Assembly: GCA_947630025.1 (NCBI GenBank)
Contig: CANRFZ010000011.1
Span: forward strand, 44,988-108,987
DNA from: an uncultured Lachnospiraceae bacterium
Lineage (GTDB): Bacteria; Bacillota; Clostridia; Lachnospirales; Lachnospiraceae
Length of the DNA stretch: 64,000 bases
Direction of reading: 5' to 3'
How positions within the stretch are numbered: position 1 is the stretch's first letter; the number at the start of each line of letters is the position of its first letter. Below, one piece after another: positions 26,751 through 36,305 of this stretch. The notes beneath the pieces were generated by a model, which worked only from the letters and a program-made list of their open reading frames with translations, searched no databases and was not told the origin of the DNA. The position numbers and the translations under genes are program-made.

Positions 26751-28292
26751 CTATGCGGTAAAGTCCACTGTGTTGCCGTTGGCCTGCATCATCTCCACCG
26801 TGATGCGCTCGGAATCTTCCATCTGCTCGATATCGGCTTCTGCGTCCATGTCGTCCAGATTGATTCTGCGGGTGGCTTTCGATGTCCTGCCCTGATTCCG
26901 GCTGTCCTCCCGGTTCTCCTGAGAAAACTGTTGTCCGTACTCATGGCCCGCCACCGTGACCTCCACTGCGTCCACCTTGATGCCCTGCTCCTCGAACTGT
27001 TCCTTGAGCTGAATCAACTGCGTCTCGACCGCCGCGCGGACGGTTTCGTTCTGGGTGGCAAACTGTGCCGTGATCACGCCGTCTTTGGCCGCGATCTGTA
27101 TGTGCACCGTACCAAGGCTTGCGGGGTGTAACTGTAAGTGCAGTTCCTGCACATTGTCGGGTTTGAGACTGATCTTCATGTAATCCAATATCTGATCCAT
27201 GATCTCCTGTGTCTGTGCCGACTGATAACCGGCATTTACGGGCGCCGGCGTCTCGACCGTCTGCTGCGGTCTGTTCAGATTCTGTAAGAAAGCGTCCGCA
27301 TTCGCGTGGCTCTCGCCCCTGCCGCCGTCCTCGGAAGGATGTCTCTCCCTCGTTGGCCGCTCCTCGGGCTGAATCTGCTCTCCCTGTTTCTGTGTTACCT
27401 GTTCCTGAACGCTCTTATCACCGCTTCTGTCATCCACCGCGACTTTCATCTGCACTGTCTCGCCGTCTCTCACAACGGTCACCGTGTAGTCTTTCATGCC
27501 CTCCAGCGGTTTCTCCTCCGTCTCGGGCTGCCATGCCATATCCGCCGGCTGCTCCGGCTGCGTCTGCAGATCGGGCGCCTCCGCTTCCTGTGCGGGTACC
27601 GCCTTCTCCTGCGCCACGGCCTGACCGATCAGCTCCTGCAGTTCCCCGTCGTCGAGGCCGAGCTGCTGCTGCAGATCTTCAAGACTCTGCCGCATCTCTC
27701 CGAGCAGATTCTTCATGTCGGTAAAGAGCGGTTCGTCCGTCAGCAGCGAAAGATCATCCGTTTCTCCCGCTATCGTGAGCACGAGCTGTTTCAGATTGGC
27801 CGCATCGAACAGATCCGCCGGAACCAATCCCAGCGCTGCCATGGCTTCCTCCACTTCCTCGGGGCTCACATCCAGCTCGTCGGCTGTCTTCTGCACCAGT
27901 TCCTTGGCCGATTTCTCCACTTCTTCTACGGCCTCGTCCCGGTTCTGCGTGTCGCCGTCCGTCTTCCCGACTGTCCGGTCGTCCTGCCGCGCGGTATCCT
28001 GCGCCCTGTCCGTATCGTCCTTCACATTCTGCTGCGCCTGCTGCGTTTCCGCCGCCTGCGGCTGCTCTGCCTTCGCATCACTGCCCTTGACCGCGTCTGC
28101 CGCCTGCTGCACTGTGGAACTCACAGCGCCTGCAGCCTGTGTCTGGAGATTCCGGACCGCGTCGTTTACCTTCGTCATGACCTGACCGAAGCTGTCGCGT
28201 GTGAACTCATCCTGCTGAAACGCCGTCTGATCGGCTGCTGCCGTCTGCGGCGACGTGTAGTTGAGCAGAGCGTTCACGTTGTTTACAGTCAT
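26751..28292 (-). CDS. fliK: Flagellar hook-length control protein FliK
   Basis: 513 aa. The N-terminal two thirds is a Gln/Glu/Asp-rich disordered ruler region. The C-terminal Flg_hook domain (about 365-460) contains LHLQLHPASLGTVHIQIAAKD and VRAAVETQLIQLKEQFEEQGIKV. FliK measures the hook and switches FlhB specificity. A sigma-28-type promoter candidate lies upstream (28433-28459). Confidence 0.93.
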   Translation of the reverse strand: MTVNNVNALLNYTSPQTAAADQTAFQQDEFTRDSFGQVMTKVNDAVRNLQTQAAGAVSSTVQQAADAVKGSDAKAEQPQAAETQQAQQNVKDDTDRAQDTARQDDRTVGKTDGDTQNRDEAVEEVEKSAKELVQKTADELDVSPEEVEEAMAALGLVPADLFDAANLKQLVLTIAGETDDLSLLTDEPLFTDMKNLLGEMRQSLEDLQQQLGLDDGELQELIGQAVAQEKAVPAQEAEAPDLQTQPEQPADMAWQPETEEKPLEGMKDYTVTVVRDGETVQMKVAVDDRSGDKSVQEQVTQKQGEQIQPEERPTRERHPSEDGGRGESHANADAFLQNLNRPQQTVETPAPVNAGYQSAQTQEIMDQILDYMKISLKPDNVQELHLQLHPASLGTVHIQIAAKDGVITAQFATQNETVRAAVETQLIQLKEQFEEQGIKVDAVEVTVAGHEYGQQFSQENREDSRNQGRTSKATRRINLDDMDAEADIEQMEDSERITVEMMQANGNTVDFTA

Positions 28293-28432
28293 ACTGTGTC
28301 CTCCTCTCTTTAGTTTTCAAGGTTCTGCGCCTTGCGGCTTATATATAGATGCGGGGTATCGCCGCCGTATCACCGCTGCCGGATGCCGGAAAAGCAGGGC
28401 GCGGTTACAGGGAAAAGATACCGCCACAGTAT

Positions 28433-28459
28433 ATATCGGTACTGTCTCAAAAAAACTTA
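28433..28459 (-). promoter_or_regulatory. Sigma-28 (SigD)-type promoter upstream of fliK
   Basis: On the minus strand TAAG is followed after exactly 15 bases by ACCGATAT. The known consensus is TAAA-N15-GCCGATAT, so 10 of 12 positions match. It lies 141 bases upstream of the fliK ATG, in the longest gap of this half of the operon, and could reinforce hook and motor gene expression. Confidence 0.5.
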
Positions 28460-28489
28460 ATAAAAATCCATATAAATAACGTATGTTAT

Positions 28490-29365
28490 TTACGAATCCG
28501 GATCCATGATGCGCGTCAGCCGCGCCGCGATCTCCGGGTCCATCGCGCCCAGAATCTTGCCCCTGTCCTCGGCGCTCATCTGGTACAGGATCTTGGCCGC
28601 CAGCGCCAGATCGTCCGTCATGTCCTCAAAGATGGCCGCCGCCTCCTTGGGCTTCATCTCGGAGTACGCCTGCGCGTAGTCCTTGATCTCCTGATCCGCC
28701 TGTTCCTGCTCCACGACCTGTTTATACAGATATTCGGCGGTGGCGGGGTCCATGCTCTCATAATACTTCTGGTACTCCTCGGGGCCGGGGCCGTTCTCCG
28801 CGTACACCACTTCCTCGTAGAACTCCGTCTTGATGCGCTCGAACTCCACCTGCGCGTCCTCGAAAGTCTGCAGTCTGGCGATCTCTGCGCGGAGCTGCTC
28901 GATCTCCTCGTAGTCCATATTGCTGGAGGACTGCGCCTGTTCCAGCTCCAGCTCCAGCTCCTTGATGTAGTCCACCGCTTCCCGCAGGCTCGTGAAGCCG
29001 CCGTAGGCTTCCTCGTCGTCCGTGGTGACGACGGCGTCCGCCGGGAGGATCTTATTGACCACCGGAACGTCCTTTAACACGGGCGCCAGCACGCTGGAAC
29101 CGAAGCCGCCCACGTCCAGCTTGATCAGCAGGCAGAGTATCGCCAGCCAGATAATAACAATAACAACTGTTACCAAAGCCACCGAAACGCCGCCGGCCTC
29201 CTCGTCCTCGCTCAGCTCCGACTCCTGTTTGGAGATTTCCTTGGCACGCTGCTTGGCCTCTTTGCGCTGCGCCTTCTGTTCGTCTTTTAATTTTTTGCGT
29301 TCTTCTTTGAGCCTTTTCTTCTCCGCTTGGGTGTCCACCCCTGCGGTTCCTGTCTGATCCGCCAT
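28490..29365 (-). CDS. MotE/MgtE N-domain-like membrane protein
   Basis: 291 aa. A Lys/Arg/Glu helix (15-50) precedes one transmembrane segment (about 60-86). Then comes a coiled coil (about 130-180) and a C-terminal MgtE_N-like helical repeat region (EEYQKYYESMDPATAEYLYK, KPKEAAAIFEDMTDDLALAAKILYQMS). This matches the architecture of MotE (a MotC chaperone in rhizobia) and its Firmicute homologue at the fliJ-fliK position. It overlaps the fliJ stop by one base. A stator- or export-related role is inference. Confidence 0.75.
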   Translation of the reverse strand: MADQTGTAGVDTQAEKKRLKEERKKLKDEQKAQRKEAKQRAKEISKQESELSEDEEAGGVSVALVTVVIVIIWLAILCLLIKLDVGGFGSSVLAPVLKDVPVVNKILPADAVVTTDDEEAYGGFTSLREAVDYIKELELELEQAQSSSNMDYEEIEQLRAEIARLQTFEDAQVEFERIKTEFYEEVVYAENGPGPEEYQKYYESMDPATAEYLYKQVVEQEQADQEIKDYAQAYSEMKPKEAAAIFEDMTDDLALAAKILYQMSAEDRGKILGAMDPEIAARLTRIMDPDS

Positions 29366-29820
29366 TACTGCTCCTCTTTTCCGCGCCGGCCATATGTGTA
29401 ACTGGTCAGTTCGTCCACCGCCCTGCCTTCCGCGGCGTTCTCCTCGCGCACGAACTGTTCATACGCCTTTTCTTTCAGCCGCTCGTGCATCTTGCGCTCC
29501 TGCATGACTTCCTGCAGCCGCTGTCTGGCCTGCTCGACGATTTCCTCCGCCTGCGCCACCTGCTCCCGCTGGGCCGCGATCAGCTCATCCATGACTAACA
29601 GGGCGTTGCGGTTGTCCCGCAGCTCGTCTACGTTCACCGCGTCGCCGCGCAGCCGCCTGCCTTCTTCGAGATAGTCTTCCTTGCGCTGCGCAAGCCCGTC
29701 TAGGCGTTCTTCTTCCTCCATCAGCCGCACCTGCGCCCGCCCCAGCTCCATCTTGGCCTGATTTTCCAACTGGTACTGGATATTTAAAATGCTCTGCATT
29801 CTGTATCGGAATCTGGCCAT
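29365..29820 (-). CDS. fliJ: Flagellar export chaperone FliJ
   Basis: 151 aa, almost entirely a charged coiled coil starting FRYRMQSILNIQYQLENQAK, the usual FliJ opening. FliJ couples the FliI ATPase to FlhA and escorts hook/filament chaperones. It follows fliI by 6 nt. Confidence 0.92.
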   Translation of the reverse strand: MARFRYRMQSILNIQYQLENQAKMELGRAQVRLMEEEERLDGLAQRKEDYLEEGRRLRGDAVNVDELRDNRNALLVMDELIAAQREQVAQAEEIVEQARQRLQEVMQERKMHERLKEKAYEQFVREENAAEGRAVDELTSYTYGRRGKEEQ

Positions 29821-29826
29821 GGCGTC

Positions 29827-31149
29827 TTACTCCTGCTGCACCGCAAAAATCTCTCTGAGCAGGGCAACCGCCTGTTCGTAATCGTATTTCTCGTCCACGT
29901 CCTGCATCAAAAATTCGTTCACCGCGTCGATCTTCTCAATGGCATAGTCGATCTTGGGGCTGCTGCCGCTCTTGTAGGCGCCGATATTGATCAGATCCTC
30001 CGCGTCGGCGTAAGTGGCCAGCACGTTTTTGAGCTGCCCCGCCAGCGTCTTGTGCTCCTTATTCACGATCTGGGCCATACACCGGGAAATGCTCTGCAGC
30101 ACGTCGATGGCCGGATAGTGGTTCTGATGCGCCAGGCGGCGGTTCAGCATGATATGTCCGTCCAGTATGCTGCGCGCGGTGTCGGTGATGGGCTCGTTCA
30201 TGTCGTCGCCGTCCACCAGCACCGTATAGAGCCCCGTGATGGAGCCCCGGTCGGAACATCCCGCCCGCTCCAGCAGTTTAGGCATCTCCGAGTAGACGCT
30301 GGGCGGATAGCCTCTGGACACCGGAGGCTCGCCGCTGGCCAGCCCGATCTCGCGCTGCGCCATGGAAAAACGTGTCAGGGAGTCCATCATCAGCAGGACG
30401 TCCTTGCCCTGATCCCGGAAATACTCCGCGATGGCCGTCGCGGTCTTGGCCGCCTTGTTCCTCTCCAATGCCGCCTTGTCGGAAGTAGCCACCACCACCA
30501 CCGAGCGTTTCATGCCTTCCTTGCCCAGATCTCTCTCGATAAACTCGCGGACTTCCCTGCCACGCTCGCCGATCAGGGCGATGACGTTGATGTCCGCCTT
30601 GGTATTGCGGGCAAACATCCCCATCAGCGTGGACTTGCCCACGCCGGAACCCGCAAAAATACCGATACGCTGTCCTTTGCCCACTGTCATCAGCCCGTCG
30701 ATGGCCTTCACGCCCAGCGGAAGCACCTCGTCGATGATCTTCCTGCTCATGGCGTCCGGCGGCGGCGCTTCGACACTGTACGGCGTACCGGGTACATATT
30801 CTCCGTCTATCCTTCCCAGACCGTCCAGAACCTTGCCTAATAAGTCATTACTGACCGGAACGGACAGAGGCTCCCCCGTGTTCTCGACGATGCAGCCCAG
30901 ACCGATGCCGTCCGTCTTGTCACAGGGCATCAGCAGCGTCCGGCGGTCCTTGAAGCCCACCACCTCCGCCATGATCGGACTGTACTCCTCGCTCTCCGGG
31001 TAGATCCTGCACAGATCGCCCAGTCTGGCCTCCGGCCCGGCGGATTCGATCGTCAGACCTACGACGTTCTCCACCCGCCCTTTGCGGATAAAAAAGGATT
31101 CCTGCGCTATTTTGTTGTATTTATAAAAATCAATAACCGGTTTTTTCAA
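29827..31149 (-). CDS. fliI: Flagellum-specific ATP synthase FliI
   Basis: 440 aa. Walker A is GIFAGSGVGKSTLMGM (about residue 164), Walker B VLLMMDSLTRF, and the GYPPSVYSEMPKLLERAG signature is intact. FliI is the type III export ATPase. The frame begins with TTG at 31149 inside the fliH 3' end (20 nt overlap); no strong SD is seen, consistent with coupled translation. Confidence 0.96.
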   Translation of the reverse strand: MKKPVIDFYKYNKIAQESFFIRKGRVENVVGLTIESAGPEARLGDLCRIYPESEEYSPIMAEVVGFKDRRTLLMPCDKTDGIGLGCIVENTGEPLSVPVSNDLLGKVLDGLGRIDGEYVPGTPYSVEAPPPDAMSRKIIDEVLPLGVKAIDGLMTVGKGQRIGIFAGSGVGKSTLMGMFARNTKADINVIALIGERGREVREFIERDLGKEGMKRSVVVVATSDKAALERNKAAKTATAIAEYFRDQGKDVLLMMDSLTRFSMAQREIGLASGEPPVSRGYPPSVYSEMPKLLERAGCSDRGSITGLYTVLVDGDDMNEPITDTARSILDGHIMLNRRLAHQNHYPAIDVLQSISRCMAQIVNKEHKTLAGQLKNVLATYADAEDLINIGAYKSGSSPKIDYAIEKIDAVNEFLMQDVDEKYDYEQAVALLREIFAVQQE

Positions 31150-32023
31150 ATGATAACACCCGTAATTTATTGCTCAGCCCCTGCAGCTGCGTATCTACGC
31201 CGCAGTCAAAGATACCGCCGTCCGTCTCGATCAGGCACGCCCCCTGCGCCAACGCAATATCCTCTATGATCTCGACCGTCCCCCGGCCCGCCGTGGCGCC
31301 CTCCGCCAGCTCCTGCTTCTTCATGTTGACGAAAGGATAGTCCTCCTTGGAGACATGGACGATGAACGTCCTGCTGCTCTCCACCTGCCGGAGCGTGGAA
31401 TCGATCAGGTGCACCAGAATATCCCTGTTGTCCGCCAGCTCGATGCCGAAGATCTGACTGTAGATATCGGTAATCGTCTCGATGAAACGCGGCTCCAGCT
31501 TTTCCACCATCTCGTCATACTCCGCGTAGAGCTGGTGCTTCGCCGTCTCCAATTCCTGCTTCATCGCGTCGGCCTCCGCGTGGCCCGCCTTGTAGCCCTC
31601 GTCGTAGCCGAGCTTGTTGGCATCCTCCAGAATCCGTCTGCGCTCCGCCTCCGCCTTCTGTCTGGCGTCCTCGAGAATCGCGTCGGCCTGCGCCTGCGCG
31701 TCGTCCAGAATGGCCTGCGCCTGCGCCTTGATCTCCTCCAGATCGGGGCCTTCCTCCTGCGGCGCCTTGATGATGCCGCCCGCGCCGTCACTGTCCGCCA
31801 GCAGCGCGTCGAGCTGCTCGCCGCCCAGACCGCCCACGAACTCAGGCTCCCCGCCGCCGTCCTCCGGCTCCGGGCTGCCGTAGCCCACCGGGGCATTGGC
31901 GCGGTGCTGCCGCAGCGTCTCGTGTTCCTCGATCCTCTGCTCCAGCCGGGCGTTGCTGTCTATGATGCACTTGTCGTCGTCGGATATCGCTACCCAGTAC
32001 GATTTATACAGATTCCTAGACAA
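31130..32023 (-). CDS. fliH: Flagellar assembly protein FliH
   Basis: 297 aa from TTG 32023, which has GGAGGTGA eight bases upstream; a GTG at 32035 in frame would overlap that SD. An acidic Gly/Glu/Pro segment (about 50-100) is followed by a long coiled coil with many Ala/Asp/Gln residues (AQAILDDAQAQADAILEDAR). The C-terminal FliH domain (FIETITDIYSQIFGIEL) binds FliI. It overlaps the fliG stop by 8 nt. Confidence 0.88.
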   Translation of the reverse strand: MSRNLYKSYWVAISDDDKCIIDSNARLEQRIEEHETLRQHRANAPVGYGSPEPEDGGGEPEFVGGLGGEQLDALLADSDGAGGIIKAPQEEGPDLEEIKAQAQAILDDAQAQADAILEDARQKAEAERRRILEDANKLGYDEGYKAGHAEADAMKQELETAKHQLYAEYDEMVEKLEPRFIETITDIYSQIFGIELADNRDILVHLIDSTLRQVESSRTFIVHVSKEDYPFVNMKKQELAEGATAGRGTVEIIEDIALAQGACLIETDGGIFDCGVDTQLQGLSNKLRVLSFEKTGY

Positions 32024-33035
32024 TGATCTCGTCACCTCCGCCTCTGGAGATAACGATTTCTGCGGAATCTTCCAGCTTTCTGATGATATTTACAATCTTC
32101 TGCTGGGCCTCCTCCACATCTTTCATACGCACGGGGCCCATAAATTCCATATCTTCTCGGATCATGACGCCCAGACGCTTGGAAAGGTTGTTGAAGATCG
32201 CGTTCTGCACTTCCTCGTTGGAGCCTTTCAGCGCCACCGCCAGATCGCCGTTGTCCACGTCACGCAGCACGCGCTGGATCGCACGGTCGTCCAGCAGCAG
32301 GATATCCTCGAAGACGAACATCTTTTTCCTGATCTCGTCCGCCAGCTCCGGCTCCTCGATTTCCAGCGTCTCCATGATATGTTTCTCCGTACCGCGGTCT
32401 ACCGTATTCAGGATATCCACCACGGCGTCCACGCCGCCGATGATCGTGTAATCCTGATTGACCAGCGATGCCAGCTTGGATTCCAATAGCTTCTCCACTT
32501 CCTTGATGACATCCGGACTGGTTCTGTCCATCACCGCGATACGCTTCGCCACGTCCGCCTGTCTGTCCGGCGGGAGCGCGGAGATGATTAACGCCGCCTG
32601 ATTTGCCGACAGATAAGACAGGATCAGCGCGATGGTCTGCGGGTGCTCATCCTGAATAAAGTTCAGAAGCTGGGATGCGTCGGTCTTTCTGACAAACTCA
32701 AACGGCTTCACCTGCAGCGACGCGGTCAGCTTGCCGATGACGTCCATCGCCCTCTCCTCGCCGAAGGACTTTTCCAAAAGCTCCTTGGCATAGTTGATAC
32801 CGCCCTCGGCGATATACTGCTGCGCCAGACAGATCTGGTAAAACTCGCTGATGACCTCGTCCTTCATCTGCGGCGTGATATTTCTCGTGTTGGCTATTTC
32901 CAGCGTCAGCTCCTCGATCTCATCCTCTTTCAGATGCTTAAAGATCGAGGCGGATTTCTCCGGGCCCAGCGCGATCAGCAGCACCGCCGCCTTCTGCAGC
33001 CCTCCGGTCAGCTTCTCCTCACTTGACTTAGGCAT
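32016..33035 (-). CDS. fliG: Flagellar motor switch protein FliG
   Basis: 339 aa with the three FliG domains. The C-terminal torque helix with charged residues is present (VFVFEDILLLDDRAIQRVLRDVDN), and the EHPQTIALILSYL motif lies in the middle domain. It transmits stator force to the rotor. Starts 6 nt after fliF. Confidence 0.97.
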   Translation of the reverse strand: MPKSSEEKLTGGLQKAAVLLIALGPEKSASIFKHLKEDEIEELTLEIANTRNITPQMKDEVISEFYQICLAQQYIAEGGINYAKELLEKSFGEERAMDVIGKLTASLQVKPFEFVRKTDASQLLNFIQDEHPQTIALILSYLSANQAALIISALPPDRQADVAKRIAVMDRTSPDVIKEVEKLLESKLASLVNQDYTIIGGVDAVVDILNTVDRGTEKHIMETLEIEEPELADEIRKKMFVFEDILLLDDRAIQRVLRDVDNGDLAVALKGSNEEVQNAIFNNLSKRLGVMIREDMEFMGPVRMKDVEEAQQKIVNIIRKLEDSAEIVISRGGGDEIIV

Positions 33036-33041
33036 ACCGTT

Positions 33042-34652
33042 TTACCCCCACTCCTCGTTCAGCCAGTTGCGCAGCAGATTCGCCGCCGCCTCCGGGTTTT
33101 CTTCCACAAATTTGTTGATCATCTTGCGCTCGTCGGACTCGTTCTCCAGCGTAATCTGCTCCACCTGCGTCTCAGGCATGGACTGCAGCAGGGACTCCAC
33201 GGTGAGCTCCTCCTCCTCGTCCTCGTGCCGCTCGCCGCGCATACTACGGAGCACGACAAAGGCCAGAAGCGCCAGAATCACAATAATCAGAACGATCTGT
33301 ATGATATCGGTTGCGGTGATACCCGAACCCTCATCGTCAAAAAATACGTTTTCACTGTAGGCCACGAGAGAGATGCTCTCCGGGGAAATGCCCGTGGCGT
33401 TGGCCACCACCGCATAGAAATCCTCGTCCACATCCAGCCGCGTCCGCTCCGAGTTGGCCAGCTTATACTCCTCCCACGTGACGCCTTCCAGAAGCCCCTG
33501 CGCCCGCGCGTCCTCCTCGTTGACGATATTGTACTTAATCAGCGCCGCCGACAGGGACGACTGGCCGTAGTCGATCAGCCCCGCCGGAATCGTCGTCTTT
33601 TCGATTTCCTCATTCGGGAGATATTTCCGGCTCTCCTCACTCACCGTGGAGCTGGAATTGGAATTGTCCTCCAGCACATAGGTGGGATCGTCGTCGTTGG
33701 AATCCGTACCCGGCAGGCCGCCCACGTCGCTGGTGTTCTCGGAGTTGTAGATGTCCTCCTGACTGAGCACGCCCTGCGTCTGCCCGTCAGCCGGCGTATA
33801 GGTGTGTGTCGTCAGCTCGGTGCTGGAAAAGTCCAGAACCAGATTGGTAGCGACTTCCACGTTGTCATATTCCTTAGTTCCCAGCAGCACCCGGCGCACT
33901 TCGCCGATCATCTGCTTCTCCGCTTCCGCCTTTACCGTAAGCTGGGCGCTGGTGGTGCCGGACAGCGTATAGTTGTCGTCGCCGGAAAACAACATATTGC
34001 CAGCCGTGTCCATGATGACGATATTGTTGGTCGTCTCGTTGCCGATGGCCGTAGCGATGGCGCGCGCCACATACGCCGCGTTGTCCGTGGTAAATTCGTC
34101 CTTTAACTCCAGCACTACCGTGGCGAAACCTTCTTCCTTTTCCGCCAGAAGCGTGCCGTCGTTCTCCGGAATCGTCAGCTTCACGCTGGCGCTCTTGACC
34201 GCGGAGAATTTCTCCAGGATATCGTGCGCAAGCGACGTCTCCTTATAGTAGACCTCTCTTTTCTGCTTATCCGATTCGGTGGTGGAAAAGCTGCCGGTAG
34301 TCACGTCGTCGATCGTGTAGGTCGCCGTCGTGATGTTATTGGCATTCAGAAGCAGATTGGCATCCGCGAGCTGGGACTTCTCCACTTTAAAGACCAGTCC
34401 GTCTTCGGAAATCGTGTACCTGATCTCCTCCTCGTCCAGAAGATCCCGTACCTCCGACGCCTCCACGGTATTTTCACACTCACGGATCAGTATGTAGTGA
34501 GGCTGCATCAGCCTCGTGACCACTATGACGATGGCCAGAACCAGAACGGCCACGCCGCAGACGATCAGCGTCTTCTGCTTCGCCGTGAAACGGTTCCACC
34601 ACGCCAGTATTTTATTGAATAATTCTTTCAGTCTCTCTATCAGTCTCTCCAC
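33042..34652 (-). CDS. fliF: Flagellar MS-ring protein FliF
   Basis: 536 aa with a transmembrane segment near each end (about 29-49 and 440-465). The secretin-like ring domains lie between them (KVEKSQLADANLLLNANNI, VARAIATAIGNETTNNIVIMD), and the C-terminal tail contacts FliG. It begins with GTG 34652 and an AAGGAG SD 11 bases upstream. Confidence 0.96.
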   Translation of the reverse strand: MERLIERLKELFNKILAWWNRFTAKQKTLIVCGVAVLVLAIVIVVTRLMQPHYILIRECENTVEASEVRDLLDEEEIRYTISEDGLVFKVEKSQLADANLLLNANNITTATYTIDDVTTGSFSTTESDKQKREVYYKETSLAHDILEKFSAVKSASVKLTIPENDGTLLAEKEEGFATVVLELKDEFTTDNAAYVARAIATAIGNETTNNIVIMDTAGNMLFSGDDNYTLSGTTSAQLTVKAEAEKQMIGEVRRVLLGTKEYDNVEVATNLVLDFSSTELTTHTYTPADGQTQGVLSQEDIYNSENTSDVGGLPGTDSNDDDPTYVLEDNSNSSSTVSEESRKYLPNEEIEKTTIPAGLIDYGQSSLSAALIKYNIVNEEDARAQGLLEGVTWEEYKLANSERTRLDVDEDFYAVVANATGISPESISLVAYSENVFFDDEGSGITATDIIQIVLIIVILALLAFVVLRSMRGERHEDEEEELTVESLLQSMPETQVEQITLENESDERKMINKFVEENPEAAANLLRNWLNEEWG

Positions 34653-34747
34653 GGTAATTCCCGCTCCTTCAGAATCTCCCGATCAGCCGCATCCCTGCGC
34701 AGGCCGGACGCCAAAAGCCCGGCAATAGCGCAGATACCACGCCGCCG

Positions 34748-35074
34748 CTATATCTGCATCTGCATCAGCTCTTTGTAAGCATCCAGAAGCCTGTCTCGGA
34801 TCGCCACGGTGTACTGCAGCGCGATGGACGCCTTCTGCAGCGCGACGCTCAGGTCATGCGTATTCTCCGTCTCGCCCAGCGCCCACTTGATCTCCTCGTT
34901 CTCGGCGTCGGACAGATAGTTGTTGGTCGTATTCAGGTTGTCGATGGCCGTGTGCAGCACATCGTCAAACCCCCTGTCGGCATTGACGTTTACGGCATTG
35001 GTCGGCGCCGTCTTCGCCGCTTCCCTGATCGCGTCGGACGACACGTTATAAAGCTCTGTGATATCTAAAGCCAT
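34748..35074 (-). CDS. fliE: Flagellar hook-basal body protein FliE
   Basis: 108 aa from ATG 35074, which has GGAG at the right spacing; the in-frame ATG 35086 lies within that SD region. The C-terminal half (ALQKASIALQYTVAIRDRLLDAYKELMQMQI in outline) is typical. FliE links the MS ring to the rod. Follows flgC by 29 nt. Confidence 0.93.
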   Translation of the reverse strand: MALDITELYNVSSDAIREAAKTAPTNAVNVNADRGFDDVLHTAIDNLNTTNNYLSDAENEEIKWALGETENTHDLSVALQKASIALQYTVAIRDRLLDAYKELMQMQI

Positions 35075-35103
35075 AGTATTCTCCATTTCCTGTTATACCA
35101 TCA

Positions 35104-35550
35104 TCAGCTATTGAGCAGATTCAGGCCGGTGGTGGCAATATTCTTGCTGGCGTCAAAAGCCGTCGCGTTGGCTTCGTAAGCGCGGCTGGCGTCGATCAGG
35201 TTCGTCATCTCCGTGATCGTGCTGACATTGGGGTACATCACGTAACCGTTCTCATCCGCGTCGGGGTGGGAAGGATCGTAGACCATATTGCCCTCCGTCC
35301 ACGTATCTTCATAGACGCCCGACACCTTGACGCCGGAACCGGAATAGCGGTCGCGCGCCTTGTTCAACACCTGATGAAAGGGCGTCTGTGAATTTCTCTC
35401 TTTAAAAACGACTACTTTTCTGCGGTACGGCGTGCCGTCCTCGGTGCGCGTCGTCTCCGCGTTGGCCACGTTCTGCGCGATGATGTCCATGCGGAACCGC
35501 TCCGCCGTCATACCGCTGGCATTGATGTCAAAAGCCGAAAACATTCCCAT
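35104..35550 (-). CDS. flgC: Proximal rod protein FlgC
   Basis: 148 aa from ATG 35550 with AAGGAG eight bases upstream; a GTG at 35559 overlaps the SD. The N-terminal rod motif (FSAFDINASGMTAERFRMDI, IAQNVANAETTRTEDG) and C-terminal LIDASRAYEANATAFDASK are intact. Confidence 0.95.
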   Translation of the reverse strand: MGMFSAFDINASGMTAERFRMDIIAQNVANAETTRTEDGTPYRRKVVVFKERNSQTPFHQVLNKARDRYSGSGVKVSGVYEDTWTEGNMVYDPSHPDADENGYVMYPNVSTITEMTNLIDASRAYEANATAFDASKNIATTGLNLLNS

Positions 35551-35662
35551 GCTAATCACTCCTTATCGTTCTGCACTGCTCTTTCCCCACAGAGCTTTAC
35601 ACTGCGCTGCCCGGACAGTTCCGCGCTCTGCGCCGCGCCGTCTCTGCGTCAGGCTACATCAT

Positions 35663-36061
35663 CTATTTCAGTACGGCCTGCAGGTTCTTGAACTCCTGAT
35701 TCATCGAGAGCTCCAAGCCCTGATAGACCACTTGGTTCTTGGCCAGATACACCGCCTCCGTATCGGGATCTACGTTATTGCCGTCGATCCGGTAGGAAAA
35801 GCCCGAATAATCCCTGTAGGTGATGGGCTTTAAGCGGTTCAGCTTGATGTCCGCCACCTTTGCGTCCATGCTCGTATAGCGGGAATTTTTGAGCGCACGC
35901 TGAAGCTGCAGCTCGAAATTCACGTCCCCCCTCTTGTAGCCGGGCGTATCCGCGTTGGCGATATTGTTGGAAATCGCGTCGTTGCGGAGCCATGCGGCAT
36001 CCGCCGCCTTGTCCAGCACATTGACATAATCAAATACGTTCGTATCGGCCAGCATACTCAT
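35663..36061 (-). CDS. flgB: Proximal rod protein FlgB
   Basis: 132 aa from ATG 36061, chosen because GGAGG lies nine bases upstream (36071-36075); the in-frame ATG at 36079 is upstream of that SD. The rod motif AAWLRNDAISNNIANADTPG is clear. It is the first gene of the fla/che operon, with a sigma-A promoter at 36104-36131. Confidence 0.95.
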   Translation of the reverse strand: MSMLADTNVFDYVNVLDKAADAAWLRNDAISNNIANADTPGYKRGDVNFELQLQRALKNSRYTSMDAKVADIKLNRLKPITYRDYSGFSYRIDGNNVDPDTEAVYLAKNQVVYQGLELSMNQEFKNLQAVLK

Positions 36062-36103
36062 AAACAGAAACCTCCACATTAAAAATGACTACAACCATAT
36101 ACC

Positions 36104-36131
36104 ATTATAAATAAATTATGAAAAAAAACAA
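36104..36131 (-). promoter_or_regulatory. Sigma-A promoter of the fla/che operon
   Basis: On the minus strand TTGTTT and a perfect TATAAT are separated by 16 bases, 43 bases upstream of the flgB start. The surrounding DNA is AT-rich with a run of eight T. It is the best promoter match upstream of the flagellar operon. Confidence 0.7.
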
Positions 36132-36185
36132 GGTTTTTCGATTCATTTTCACAAATTACCAAATCAAAACCTGCCGTTATTTTAT

Positions 36186-36270
36186 TTCCGCGGGCGGCGG
36201 GCCAAGCGGATATGCCTGTGCAGCCACTTGGCGACTGCCGCGAAAATCAAAGCCCGCCCATGGAGTGGGC
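36186..36270. other. Nested GC-rich inverted repeat, candidate structured RNA
   Basis: GCGGGC, GCGG and GCCAAG on the left pair in order with CTTGGC, CCGC and GCCCGC on the right, enclosing a 20-base loop. A further small hairpin (GCCC...GGGC) follows. It is outside both the flgB promoter and the codY terminator, so neither explains it. Read on the plus strand, an RNA from here would end at the hairpin at 36311-36351. Class not identified; a known clostridial ncRNA is possible. Confidence 0.35.
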
Positions 36271-36305
36271 AGATTAAGAACAGGCTAAATCATACAAGGA
36301 AGTGA

